Source of the DNA: Apostichopus japonicus
Taxonomy: Eukaryota > Echinodermata > Holothuroidea > Aspidochirotida > Stichopodidae
Length of the DNA: 64,000 nt
Assembly: GCF_037975245.1 (NCBI RefSeq)
Contig: NC_092574.1
Span: forward strand, 27,388,713 to 27,452,712
Direction: 5' to 3'
The notes under the pieces were generated by a model. The model saw only the letters and a program-made list of their open reading frames with translations, searched no databases and was not told the origin of the DNA. Below are positions 1 through 14,240 of this stretch, piece by piece. Both the position numbers and the translations under genes were made by a program. Each line of letters opens with the position of its first letter. Positions within the stretch are counted from its first letter, which is position 1.

Positions 1-105
1 CGCATTGAGCAGCATTACCGGACAAATCCACTGCTCTATAGGTCGATACATGATGTCCTTCAGAAAACAGAGTATTAGGCTCCGGCCCTCTGAATCTGGA
101 ATTAT
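1..105 (-). CDS. Exon 18 (cut by window edge): second half of HYR 4
   Basis: Acceptor TTCCAG; the first base completes an Arg codon. The translation reads FRGPEPNTLFSEGHHVSTYRA then VDLSGNAAQC, the HYR terminal motif. No donor is seen before base 1, so the exon continues to the left. Confidence 0.78.
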   Translation of the reverse strand, partial: MIPDSEGRSLILCFLKDIMYRPIEQWICPVMLLNA

Positions 106-3100
106 GGCAGAAAATAATAACAAACAGCCTGGGCATGGCTTTCGCAATCTTTAGAGAATTAATATCATTAGCCCTTGCAATAATAGTTGGCTGATTATTT
201 AACATTAAACTAATTGGTATGTATAACAGCAACTTGTTATGCGTAAACACATCTAGGCAATTTGTTCTGTAAAGACCTCCTTGAGGTTATCCATCTAATG
301 ATGTTTTAGCATGGGGTCCATTTAGAACAACCATTAATCACCCTCTTCTTTCCTATGTATTAACCAAAGACCTATGAGTCCCTTCTGAATAACCATCAAA
401 TATCCTATCCACATTTCGGTAACCTTATCCCCAACTAACATATTATCTTCTCCTGCGGTATAAAAGAGATGACAAGCTAGACAGAAATGGAAATAAATTA
501 AAACTGTTAGCAAACTGCTTATCCACTATGGAACCTGTGTAGGAGAATGTGTCAGCTTGTCATTTAGCCTTTGAAGAAGATCCTGCTAGGATCGAAACGT
601 TAGGCCAACTTACTTTCACACAAGTTTATATAGAAGTAGAAGAGACATTTCACGTAGAGTGTATTTTCGCAGTGTATATGTCCATTCTCAGCTTTGCAAA
701 TATGACTAATCACTTCATTTACTGTTTCAATGTGTACCTCGTTACAGTAACGTTCCCAGAATTGTCCGTTGCTGATGGAGGGAGATAATTAATAACCTTT
801 GACCTTTGATCTTCCTCTGCAATTTCCTCAATATATTGAGGGCAATCCGATGTGAAATATGGAGCTTGAATATCTGTGAAAGAAAGCTTAAGGAGTTGGT
901 AATGCTGCTTAAAATATGTTCTAACTAGTAATTCGTAAACATTCTTGCATATTTGATGGATTTATCAAGTGTTTAGTACTTCTAGAAGAATATGTGATAC
1001 TTTCCAAATTATATCATGTGAAAGTTACATGTGTGTGTAGAATTAGCCTTTTTCATTTCCTACATTAAGCAATTGCATTGCAATTTACTTGTTATTTCTT
1101 TGAGAATCTTTTTTTTTTTGGTATGCCATCTTAATGTTAACAATTCAGGTAGCGGATGGATTTTTACCTTCACAATTGGTGGAAGCATTCCTCGTAGACC
1201 ATGAACCATCGTCAAGACAAACGCTAGATGAAGGGCCTTCTTTTACAAATCCCGAAACACACAGGAAGGAACATCTGGTATTAAATGGAATAAACACGTC
1301 ATTTTCACAGACTTCCGAAGGAATGACCACCCCATCCGCCAAATCTAATGGTCCTGGACACTGGGTGACTGTAACGGGAAAAAAAGTGGTTTCATTGTGT
1401 AAGATATTTGCAACCTGTTTACAATGTCATCCGATCAATTGCTTCTTCATCCTTTGTAACAATTAAGGCTATATTAAACATAGTTAGTAAAGGCTACTGA
1501 CCCTGACATTGAAGTTCCTTTTCGGTCCATGACCCATCCTCTAAGCATCTCCTCGCTTGTCGTTTCCTACCATCTTCATCTTTGTATCCTTCCTGGCAGA
1601 TGAACTGACAGGTGGTATCAAAATCGACAGTGACTCCAGAACAGCCAGAAATATAGCCATTGATGACCGTAGTCAGATTACACTGATTGGCTGTTGATCA
1701 AACAACGTATGATGTGTAACATTTTGCCTTCTTATCAAATACAACATTTATAAAATAGCTAATGATGCATACTTACGAAAACACTCAATCTGAGAGCTTT
1801 CCCCGACCCACTCGCCTAGCGTATTGAAAGCACTCCGAGCCATACAGGTGAAATACGCTTCATCAGATGAAAGATGGAAACCATCGTCGCAAGAGATTTT
1901 ACAGGTGGAACCGAGAACTGCACCTACATTACAATCGTCAGAACCTACTACAGGGTCCGCTACACCCTCATGTGGCAGAGGTAGTGCTTGACAACGTATT
2001 ACTGAACAAAAACAAGACAAAGGAGTGTAGTTACCATGATAATGTGAGTTGAACAAGAATGTACAAGAAACATTCCAACCTATCCATGTGTCTGGATATA
2101 TCAATTGTATTAATAAACACAATATGGCAACAGTTTTTTGTTTCTAAATAAATGCGATTTGAGGAGACTTTACAGACCCTTTGTACGTACTGAAGCAATA
2201 TCATATCACATCATGTTAACACATAAACATGTGTGTTCTCGCTATTATCAATAGTACATTTGATATTTGTAAGTCTACACTGGGTAAAGTTAGAGAAAAT
2301 ACTTGGCTTACTTTGTACCAGGTCACTCTGTTATGCTTTTACAATTGATAATCAGATCGTTAGAAAATTACATTTTTAAACCTTATCAAATCGTTTGTAA
2401 GATTGTCTAGTAAATTGCCACTTTTGTAAGAAAACATTACTCTACCACTTGGATATTGACTGCATGTACACCCGTACAAAATCATTACCGTGTAACTAAA
2501 TAACATTCACACCATCAGTTTTATTGTTCTTATAGGGGCAATGCGAAAGGTCATTGAGATGACACATCAATTGGGATCCAACCACGCCGTAAATCAACAG
2601 GGCGCTGTTATATCATTTCTTCCTTGTTCCGAGAAACTTCTCTAGCGACAGTCTCTGAAATCACTGAGAATTTTTTACGGAATCTCAGACGGACAATTCT
2701 GGGCTCATTTCCTAATTCACACATGGTGTGACATATTCGATTGACACAATTTGGAAACGAAATGTCGAGCACCGTTCGTTGAACAATGTTACACACATTT
2801 GGTCGTCAAACTATCAGAATACCTCTCCTTTTTGATAATTTAAATCAAGTCCGCTAAACTGAATTCTGAGTTTGAGTGTCTCCATAATATTGTATGCAAG
2901 TCTCTGAACTGAAATAAACTTGACTTATACCTGCGATTCTTCTCGTACTGGTGAAGATGAGATCTTTTGGTAACATATTTTTTTTTTTAACTAGCACATA
3001 GAGTGAGATATGTTGCAGCGATATACACACTACTTCGATATCTGTAGTAGGAATAGAAACTGCGCATTCGGAACCAGGGCCGTATTTACGGCACTGTTAG

Positions 3101-3930
3101 GATCGATACGACAGCGCCCTCTGTCAAAAGGCTGAAGATTACTTATTTTATAATTAAATATTATTAAATAGAACCTATTTTCTGTTGATGTCTTTGTTCA
3201 AAACTAAAATATCATATTATAGTGGCAGTAAAATGTTATGTTTATCCACTTTTTGGGACTGCATTTTTAAAAACAAGAGAACACAATTCGAATGTACCAA
3301 TAACTACCTTTCACAGTTAACTGAAGAGAAAATCTGTTTTCGTTGCCTGCTTGATCTGTGGAAGTATACCCCAGAACATGGTTACCTTCTTGGAAGACGG
3401 TTGTCCTGCCTCCAGTGACAGCGACACCATTAATACTTGACAGGTGCAGCACAACTGGGGGACTAGCATCAATCGCACTCTCAATCTATTTTGAGTAACA
3501 AATACGTGCAAAGGTTAATCCCATTGATTTTAATATGTAAAAGTTTGATCTCCAAGAATATCAAAGTTTGCTGCTTTCTGTTACTCGTTTTGCATAATTT
3601 GCTTATGTTTTGTTTCTTTGATAATTTCCCATATTGTAGTGATTAACAATACGCACTCTCCTTTGGTTAATAAAACAAACATGCTAACAAACTTTTGATG
3701 TTTGGGGTTAAAATGCACCCCATTACTGGAAGACGTTTTGGTTACAATTCGGTAAAAATATAGAAAGCTTAATGGCTTTGGTCTTGCATAAAGTCCGATT
3801 AAAAATAGAATAAGGTGCAACATATGTAACGTGGTGACATGTTGAATGTTAGCGGTTTTTGTTTATATTAATGGGTGATTGCCGTGATAGTGTAATTGGT
3901 AAAAGCAGTAATAATTGGTAAATGATAGAG

Positions 3931-4006
<76 letters not shown>

Positions 4007-7000
4007 TAGATAGATATATATATATATAGATAATATACTAACAATATCGTCTTCCCATTCACTATAGTCGACGACCACATTTAACTCCAAGGGCCCAGCA
4101 AATTTCACAGGATCAGGCGGAACAACGATAATAGGTGGGTCTTCATCTGCAAGGAGAGACGTCCAAGAAATTACAGTAAGTACAATAACACACTAACATA
4201 TCAGTAAGTATAGAATGAAATGTGTATGACCTCAGTGCAACTTTAAAATATATACTTCTCTTCGACCGAGTCTCCTCTAGGTTGAGTGACCATTCGAACT
4301 GGAATTGACATTACAGAGTACATAGATGATTATGTGAAAATGCACGTTTTCTTTACACAACACTTATGCTAATCTTACCCACACACACCAAGGGAACACC
4401 GTCCCACTGCCCATTAATCTGGCAAACTCGACTGTGTGATCCTGATGCAGTAAAGCCATTAGTGCAGGTAGTTGTGCAGATTGTTTGGTAATTTTGGGGT
4501 TGGTCTGGCGAGGTAACAGGTTGATCTCTCAGTGAGCAAATGGTATAGTTGCCATTATCAGGAGGGTCTATCGGTGGACATGTAATGTCTGCAGGGAGAA
4601 GTAATACTTCATTGTTACTCTTGAAATGTTTGAAAGCTGAAAATATGCAAGCCAAGTATCAATTATTCATTCTATGCTTCATGAAAAAAATAAAATGGTC
4701 ATTTTGCAGCGATAAAGTAATCAGATATGAGAAGGGGAAAACAACAATAAAAGTGACCGACACCGAACCTTTCACGATAACGTATGCAAGACTAATGTAA
4801 GTTCTAACACATGTTGCCATCGTTTCTCGCACGTGGTTCCTGGTGATGACATTTTCGCTAACACACCTGCCCCCATCCTCCAATATTCACAAGCGACATT
4901 TCATATGAGAGGCATGTTTAAAGGGTAAAACCACGATGTCGTGTTAAGGTTTCCCTGCGCTACTCCCGTCTCACTTTTTTTTGGGGTCATTTTTTATATT
5001 GAACTACTTATTAAGCAAACCCAAAAAATATCATATCATGATATATCATTCTGTCTGGTTGAATCAGATGTTTTATAATATAACCTTCATAGTCTATGAT
5101 ACTTAGTTTAGTACTGTATATCTCAATGGTTAGGAAGCCAATGCTAACTTATTGAAACAATATCCATATAATGATCGTGAATGAACACCGGCTTAAATCA
5201 AATCTTCTTATTGCGATGATTGCTCAGAGAATTACGAGGCAGGCATGAAGTGGTCGCGCAAATTCATGTTCCCGAGACCGGCATTTAGCGTCCCTTAAGT
5301 GTCGTTAACCAATTCAAGTCACATTACACCGCTGTGAAATTTCAGTTTCCACTTCATGTTATTGATACCCTCAATAGGTTTCTATAGCACAAATCTACCT
5401 GGCTTGAGAATTTTACCACTTACTCTCGCATGTTGGTGTTGTGTCACTCCAGTAAACTGTACCATTTGAATCTCCAAGGCACGTTACACGTGTGCTCTCC
5501 ATTGGTGAGAAACCTACGTCACACCCGAGAATACACTCTGTGCCATAAGCCTCCTCTGAATGAGGACATCCACTCTTATAACCGTTTTCTGGGGCTGGAA
5601 GATTAGCACCACTGCATCTCAAAACTGTACAAACGTAACAATTCACAGTTTGATTTAAACACTTCTTTGACTACATTATCCTCTCCGTGCACCCTTTCCA
5701 ACTCAACTCTCCTCCAGAAACTTCCACACTATGTGGATGTTGGCTACCAATTCTGTGCGGATATGACAGAAATTAACTATGTAATACCCTTTATTTTGCT
5801 TTTGTCTTACCGTTCATTTTTGCGTCCGTTTCTCTTATCATACACTGTGTCATTCTATAGATACTCAACCAATGACTTTATCTTTGTTAGTGCTGTTGTC
5901 CGGACTCCGTGATATCACGTTTAGAGAACGTTTAATCTCCCGGCACAGCTTCTTCGTCCTAACTGGCCTTCTCACGCGCCCTGTTCTTCTTCCCTATCTA
6001 GTTACTTTAAAGGTAAAACTATTTCCCATCGCATCGTTTTAGTGATAACCAATTGTCTTACCAAGTTGGGATTTTCAACGGTGTAGTCAGTATCACTTTA
6101 AATACGGAGAGCAGTCTAATAGTCTTGACTTGCAAGTTAATATTTTTACTATGTGTAATGTGTGAATATGAGCAACAACACAATATTTGTTGTAAAAGAA
6201 ATTGCAAACCGAACCTACTGGCGCAATTATCTGCATCATCAAATATCCCTCCGAATAATGATTGAATTCACCTAAACAAGAAGACTCTTATTTTCCTCGT
6301 ACCTGTTTCCACAATCATCTCACCAAAATGTAAAAAGTGGAATGTATCCATCAATTTCAAAGAAGAAGCAATACAATTTGAGTATAACTTACTATCACAT
6401 CTAGGTGCACTTTCGTTCCAAAATCCACGATCTGTGCATTCTATGGCAGGTGATCCCACCACGAGATATCCCTCTATACAGTCGTACATACAAATGGTTC
6501 CTGCCGGAACCTGTGCAGTTTTCTGACATTCTTCTTCGTTTGTGATAAATGCAGCTGCTGCCACAAAAGGATTAGGGCACGTAACCGCTTTAGGTGTGAA
6601 ATCGAAAATGTGTAAAAGTTATAGGGAATAACATCATAAAAAGTGTCAGATGATTTAATTCTCTAAAACGTTTAATGCTCTCAAAGTATTTTGGGTACAC
6701 GCAGGTGTCAAAGTGCATTTACACACCCCTCCCCCACCTTGTCAGTTCAAAAATACATACGTAGTACAGAAACACGGACTAAATGATGGTATGTTGATGC
6801 TTATTATCAAACCCCTTTTTGCATGTAAAATTGTGAGTGTTGTTTAATAGCATGTTCACATTAGAGCCATGTGAGCTGTTCGTGAGTCAGGATATCTCGC
6901 TCACTTTGAACTTATGTATTGGCACTAAAGTATCAAACTATCCTGGCCTACTGCGCCGACAACTTTTTTTTCTACATAGCCACCTTTCTCTTCGCCGTCC

Positions 7001-10000
7001 CTAAGCTACTGAGCTTCTTTGAAGAACATAAACTCGTACTCATGCACAGTGTTTCATCTCCGTCCCAGAAACCAGTCATTTCTCCTGGTTGAACCAAGCA
7101 CCGCCTTGCTCTGCTTCCAATCAAATTGTATCCGTCATTACACTCAAAGAAACACCACGATCCATAGGACACAGGGCACTCAGAAATCTGGTCTCGAAAA
7201 CGTCCGTTCACCGGGACAGGCAGTGAAGGGCAAGTTATCACTGCAGAGATAAGTTGAATTGGAAAGCGTAAGAACAAACGAACAGCAAGAAAACATCAAT
7301 GAGAGATAAATGTTCATAGACAGTTCATCGGATGATACACATTTGTAATGTATCTTATACTTCTTACGTCAATGTTAGCATGAACAACTGAGTTAATTTT
7401 GATGTGCTTGAACTACAAAAAAAAAATTAAAGCAAAATGCATGTGTATATATAGCCTTTTGAAGGAAGGTTCGTTGCCGCCTGTAATCAGAAACAAATAA
7501 ATGAGTTAACATAAAATAATTTTGCTATTGCCTTGATTCTATACTGATACAATACTAATATAACCGGATTAGAACCACCCCATTAATTTGAAGGTTGTGC
7601 CGTAAAGTGCCGCAGTCACATAGTTATCTAGATTCTTTACTATGGACATCACTTCCCAGAATTGTTGAATACCATGTCATTATTTGAGGATATTCTAGAC
7701 TTAGAAACTTCAGCATCTTTTGGGAAGGGTAACCATAGATTGTTTCTAGGGAAACGATAAGAGCTCACAATCACACAACTAAAAAATGCTAGAAATTAAC
7801 TAACTCTCAAGCAGACGTAATTAATTTGTTATATCTGGAGAGAACGTTGCTTCTCCGTCTCTAACATCTCACTGATAAATAAACAAAAATAGTGCACTCG
7901 ATCGTTGCCGTTAGAAATATTAATGCTATTCAGTACAGCTAACATCCTGATCATGATGTAACATTACTCCAGGAAGCGCTTCATGGCTTAGAAGCGCACT
8001 GTGAGAAACAACACAATGCATATGCAGGGATTTGCTATAACGCTCTTGATTGCAATTCAAATCTGCGGAGAATTATTGTGAGGATGCCACTTCTACCGGA
8101 ATCAATCATAAATATCAAGGCTGGGAATGATTTGTATCCTAAGATAAGCTAAGCCAATGTCTTTTTTACGTTATCGTAAACTAATATAAAAGTACCAATA
8201 CAGCAAACCAACAGTCAATCAAAATAAAATCAACATGTATATTTATGACTCACCTTCGCAGGACGGTCTCTCTGTGTCCCATATGGCAACGGATTCATCG
8301 TTTTGACAACGTACGGTGTTTGAGTTGGTCAAAAAGTAACCAATGGCACAAGTAAATCGACACTCAGAGTCTAAATTGAACTCATTGGTACATCGAACGG
8401 TCTGAGCGTCGGTTCCGTAAATGGGTGGGCAACGTATGACTAAATAACAAAAAAAAATAGGGTTCTGCAATTTGACATGTTTCAATTTCTGCGAACATCG
8501 GGAGGAACAAACGCTGATTTCAAATTATACCAAACTTGTATAACCATCAATTGTACTTCTCGTGAAATTTTTGCCTTGCGTATACATCACATCATGAGCC
8601 TGCTAGCTTGTGGAGAAATACCATCTCTCATGCAAAAATATTGCAAGAAAATAGCATCGAATGTTGTGTTCGAGTATATTACATAGCAAGATATATTCAT
8701 GTTACTAACTGTCACAAGTAAAGGAGTAATCCCCCACCTGGACACGTCTCAATCTGCTTAGCGTTCGACACCCGAGACGAATGACATAAATAAATGACAG
8801 ACCACCAAGAATTTTGCGAAATGATACATACAATTTATTTACAACACGACCAATGACTTTTTGGTCTCGACAAAAGAAACATATAAATACCCAACACAAA
8901 AATACACACGTCGGTTAGCATTCGCTAACCCGACCAACCCTTCCAAACAACTCTACTAAGGATTTGCCCTATCGCTTAATTTTTCCCTATCGCTTAGATT
9001 TCTTCTCTATCGCTTAGATTTCTTCCGGCTGGTACCCTGCAGGAAGCTCCAGACGGTACGGCGAGCCCCTCACACCAGCGTAGCCGTCGGGCCCCAACAC
9101 TGCAACCCTATATGACAAAAACACAACAAAACTACTCTCAGGCATGCGCCAAATGGCAAACACATGGCTATACTTATATCTACACCACCGAATATTGTCA
9201 AACTATGACGTCAAAAGCCCCTATCTGACGTAAAGTCAGCAAGCAACACACAACCAATATGGTGTCACTATTTACCAAATAATACCAAGAACCTCCGTGT
9301 CAACCCTTACAATGAAACACATAATAGCTACTCGATACTACATATCACAATAACAAAATGGCGGCAGCCCGATGTTTGGAAACATAGCATGGTTAGAACG
9401 CCCTCAAATTGGCGATAACTACCCGTTCCACTACATATGATAATATACAAAATCAATCAACCCAACCAAAGGCACTAAGGCGAACTTATAATTCGCACAC
9501 ACTTATACGACCCAAAAATACCTTAAATGCTTTAAACGCATTTGACCCTAAACAATTACAAATTCGTATGCCTAAGCATGGATAAACATTTTAACAAACT
9601 GACTGAATTGCGAGCCATAGATCGAGGACTCCTTCAAATACAATACATTAATTTCTGCACAAACCCTACTGTGCGATCAAAAATACAGATACCACTTAAA
9701 TGCGTAATACGGACAAAAAATCAACTTACGGGATCGTCCTATTAGTAAATCCCGGATTAACTTGGTCAAACGGCCAGGGACGTAACACACAGTAAAACGG
9801 CCCTTTGCGGTGTACATATACACAGAAATGTGTCCAAAATGATTTCGTCGAATAAGACAAGAACGGATACACACAGTAATCCTCAGGATACGCTGATATG
9901 GCTCAGGCTAAAACGCAACGCCACAAAATATCAACGTTCCCAGTCTTTAGGCTCATACAAAGAAGCCTAGGCTCATACAAAGAAGCCTGGATAACGGCTA

Positions 10001-13000
10001 ACACACAGAAGCCGAGGGATAAGACGGCGAAGACCGGACGGTGGTGAGACTCACACAGAATGCCTCATCCAACCACACCCCAATCCTTATATAGCGACCT
10101 TAAGTTGACCCCTGCCCTTACCCGCCAAAGCACAATCTACGAATTCCGATGGACCCGTTTCCCATTATGCACTTGCTCGGATCTACATACATTACCCGAG
10201 AAGAACCCGTCTCCCCATTGTTCACCTCCTGGAATTTGCATACATTACTCGAAAGCAGAAATGAACAATTTGCAAAGGCCTAGGCTGCCCGGTGGAAATT
10301 TCCACCCACAAGGAATGCTAAAATACAATGCAGGCGTGACACTAACACATTAAGTTCTATAAATTGATGAACAGACATTTGACCATTGAAAATATACTTA
10401 CTCAATATCAAATACTTACGTTTCACTGTTAACAAAAAAGAGCATGTCGCCTCATTGCTGAATGAATCACTGGCCTTATACATGATTGTGTAAAAGCCTA
10501 CAGTCAAGTCTGTACCGAGAGTAGGTCCTTCGAACTGTTCGACTGTTACAGCACCCTCTGTGTTATCCACTGCGGTAGCATCTGCCCAAGTCACATATCT
10601 AGCCATTCCGGTTCCGTCTGATATTATTATCAGTGGCTCGGGACAGGTTATTTCAGGCGGTAAGGCGTCTGTAAAAGACAGTATGCATATACTACACATA
10701 TGCATTGGCCATCGTATACATTGATTTATGTGGTGTACAAAGATACTGACAGATATGTGGGATCAACCTTCTGCCTCAGCAAAGGAAAGATTTATTATAT
10801 TTTCTATTCTTGTTTCTAAGGTTTTGTGGCTACTTTAAGGATACACAACATATCTCAATTCGTTCTCTGATTAGACTTGAATGTTGATGTTCTCACGATG
10901 AAGTAAATATGGTGTTGTTGAAAGCAATGACCAACCTGAACTATATTAAAAGCAACACCAATAATGTTGAGGTGTTTTGATTATGATCGTTGATTGCAAC
11001 GAGACAAAAATCCACATATATATGGTAATGCCTGATCATGGCTCCTCCCAAATGAACACCAAATTATTTATAAATGTCGATGACATTTTTCATCTTGTTT
11101 TTCGTCCTTCCAAGTTTCAGATATTACAACGAAAGTGAAGGACATGTAGACATGTTTTGGCGGTTATTGCATGTCGCCCGTTTCTCACGTGATCGAAGGA
11201 AAGAGTTACAAGCTTACCCACACATGCAGGTGCTTCTACACTCCAGAAGTCTTGCCACAAGCATACTCTTATGCCAGAGTTGCCTCCAGCTATCTTGTAG
11301 TCATTATCACAAATGTAGTAACATCTGCTCTGGTACTCGTTTCTATTGGTGCATTCAATTCTACCGTTGACCAATTCCTCCAGCATCGGACAGAGAACAG
11401 CTGATATAAATTTCATAAAATAGAAAGGATGGTATACATAACACACATAATGTGAAGTAAGACATACTGAATATTATACAAATTCTTTACAATACTGGAC
11501 ACTTGGAGAAATATTTTGCCCAATTCTGGATACGTATTACTTTTTGGCAGTTAATTGGTGAAAGTTTCGTGCTTGTTTTGGTGCAATCCTTAACCCGAAA
11601 GTGGCTGGATAGTGTTGGGTAAATTGGTTACCCACGTTGTTTCAGATTGAAGGTTTCCATTTGCTGACAAATTGGAAACGAATCTGGCAGCGCAGGTCAA
11701 TAGGCCTTAAATTTTATTCAACCTTAACGAGCTTTATTTGCAACTTAATATACGTTTATATATAACCCTTCAGTGAAAAATATGCCAATGGAAGCTTGAG
11801 ACCAATAGGACTTTGATAAGTATGAGAAGCCGAATAGGCAGGTACAATGGCCGTAGTAACATATCATGTCGACGATTCAAACTCAAGCAGCAACTTGAAC
11901 TACCTGTCAAGTGACGCTTCTAACATGGTTTTTGGAATGCATATTTTTTTTAATGGGGTATCACTAATATTTAGCCCTGTGCCAATATTTCAGGGCCCAC
12001 AAGATTAATTCGACTGCATTTTTGTACCTCTTCGTTAGTTAAATTTCAGTTTCTCTTATAATTTGGCCAGTTAAAATAAGCTTTCCCGAACATTTAGTAC
12101 ATGAGAATGCCCGACTAGTTCATTAACAACATGGTAGTAAAGTGTACATACCAGGTGCATGCTATGGACGTATTGAATGCTGAAGCTAACTGTTCACAAC
12201 TTACTGTTCACATATTCTGAAAGAACCTTTCCTTTCTCTTTTTTGTTATCAAGGAATAACGCTTGTTAATCATAATACAATAGATCAGGCAAATGGTTGC
12301 GTTGAGCGTTACTCTTATCACCATCACTTTGGCTCGAGAACCTTGCTACATCCATGTCACAACGGACGTTTCCAATCACATTTTCACCCTATGTACCGTG
12401 ACCCATTCTACTTGTTGTCATTCTTCACAGTGCTGACGTATATAGTAACCTTACATTATAAAACGTACTACACGTGTTATGCATGTTATCCGAAATTCAA
12501 CATGTTGAGACGCTACTTTTGTGAAAAAAAATGTTGGCTTTTTAATGATATTAGAAAATCAGAAAACGGCTCTTACAGCGCCATACTAGGTCCTATGGCA
12601 CATGTTCCTTACCAATGTTGAACCTTGTCCCTGCTATAGCCAAGTTTGTAGTGTGTTTTGTAGTGTACCTAATTAGATGCTTCTTCGTGCAAGAAACGAA
12701 ACACTTCATAGAGTTTGTAAAAATTGGAGCATTATCATTATCTCCATTGAATATTCGGAGAGGGTTTAATATTTATGGAACGCATGGAACGAGCAATTTT
12801 AACGGCACAAAACGTATTGTGCCAATTAAAAGGGAAAGCAGGAGGCTTACAGGCAAAAATGTAAAACAATTGATTTCTTTGTTTCTGTTTCAGATTAATT
12901 ATACCCCACCTACACCCCAAAAATTCCAACGACAAAAAAAGGAATTGCGGGATTGACTGATTATGGAAATGAACTCGGGACTGGCAGGATTATGATGTAT

Positions 13001-14165
13001 AGTAAAATAATAAGCTTACGTCTGCAACTTGGAGGGTTCGCGCTCCAAAATCCGTTGATGCTAGAGTCTCCTTCACGATCGCATACGATGGAGGTAGCGC
13101 CACTTAATTCGTACCCATTCGAACATTCAAATGAACAAATGGAGCCGTAAATATTATCATGGGAACAAGCTACATTGCCGTTGGCTATAGCGGTGATTGC
13201 GCCACATGTGGTAGCTGTGTATGAAAAAAGGTTATAAATGGTGAACATTTATATTAATTCGACTTCTTTCGATTTTTTCAGCTTTGACAGTTAAATGTTT
13301 TCCGATGATTCAATAGGCAGTGACGAACAAAGGAGAGGGAATGGAAAGAGTTATCATATGTCAATCCTAGTGAAGACACACACAAAGGCATGAATATTAC
13401 GAAACAACAAAATAAACTGGTGTGTCGGATTCAACTTGGTACTAATGCCTTTATCGTTGAACGATTGGTGGGCATGGCAACCATTGGAAACATCAACATA
13501 AGCATATCATTATGTTCCATTTTATCAGCGCGTGTCAACAACTTGCGTGCTTCTGAAGAAGCTTGCACCGCCTCCCCTTCCCTCAGCAAGCTTTGGGGTG
13601 AAATCCCTTGAACAACCTGTATCATTCACAACGACACTATGTGTCAATGAGAGAAGTTTGCAAATGTTCAGATATCTAACTTTGACACTGCTTGTCCCCT
13701 ACATACCTCAAGGGATTCTTCATCTATGAAATCGTTACCTGCCAAGTGGTAAGTTTCCCTTTTCCCAGCCAACCCTCCCCCCCCCCTCTCTCTCTCTCTC
13801 TCAATGTTTCTAGTTAGGACATTTTTGGCGACGTTATTGATTCCTCCAGACCCTAGTTACTTTTATTATTTTATAACCTATTTTAAATGGTCAATCTACC
13901 TGTCAGTCCGTGCTTGGCTCACACTGTAACCAGGTTGAATTCAAATACGACTAATTGTTAGTTAGAATATTAGCGAAAATTCATTGCATCAGAATATACA
14001 TATGCGAAGCTTTCAAGTAACTTACTTTTACACCTGATGTAGAAACAACAAATATTGGTTCTTCGGTTTCCTCGTGTATCAGTTGCGTCGTAAGTCACGT
14101 AGGTTGACGATCCGTCGCAGGTGAATTCACTGCCAGAAGCTTGTCCACGGGTTATTACAAGACTA

Positions 14166-14240
<75 letters not shown>

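Larger units (their letters stand above)
4589..8253. other. Introns between exons 11 and 7
   Basis: Outside exons 10, 9 and 8, the introns at 4589-5423, 5625-6392, 6588-7039 and 7241-8253 are AT-rich. I see no further CCP or HYR exon and no repeat worth naming. Confidence 0.5.

Noticed and set aside
738-748. Alternative exon 17 donor at ACT|GTAACG
   Set aside because: It would give phase 0, and exon 18 from its only good acceptor would then hit an early stop; the GTACAC donor keeps HYR 4 intact.
8705-8899. VGDYSFTCDS at the end of a minus-strand frame, CCP-like
   Set aside because: The rest of the frame lacks CCP cysteines and there is no fitting acceptor; it lies at the end of the LTR-like block.
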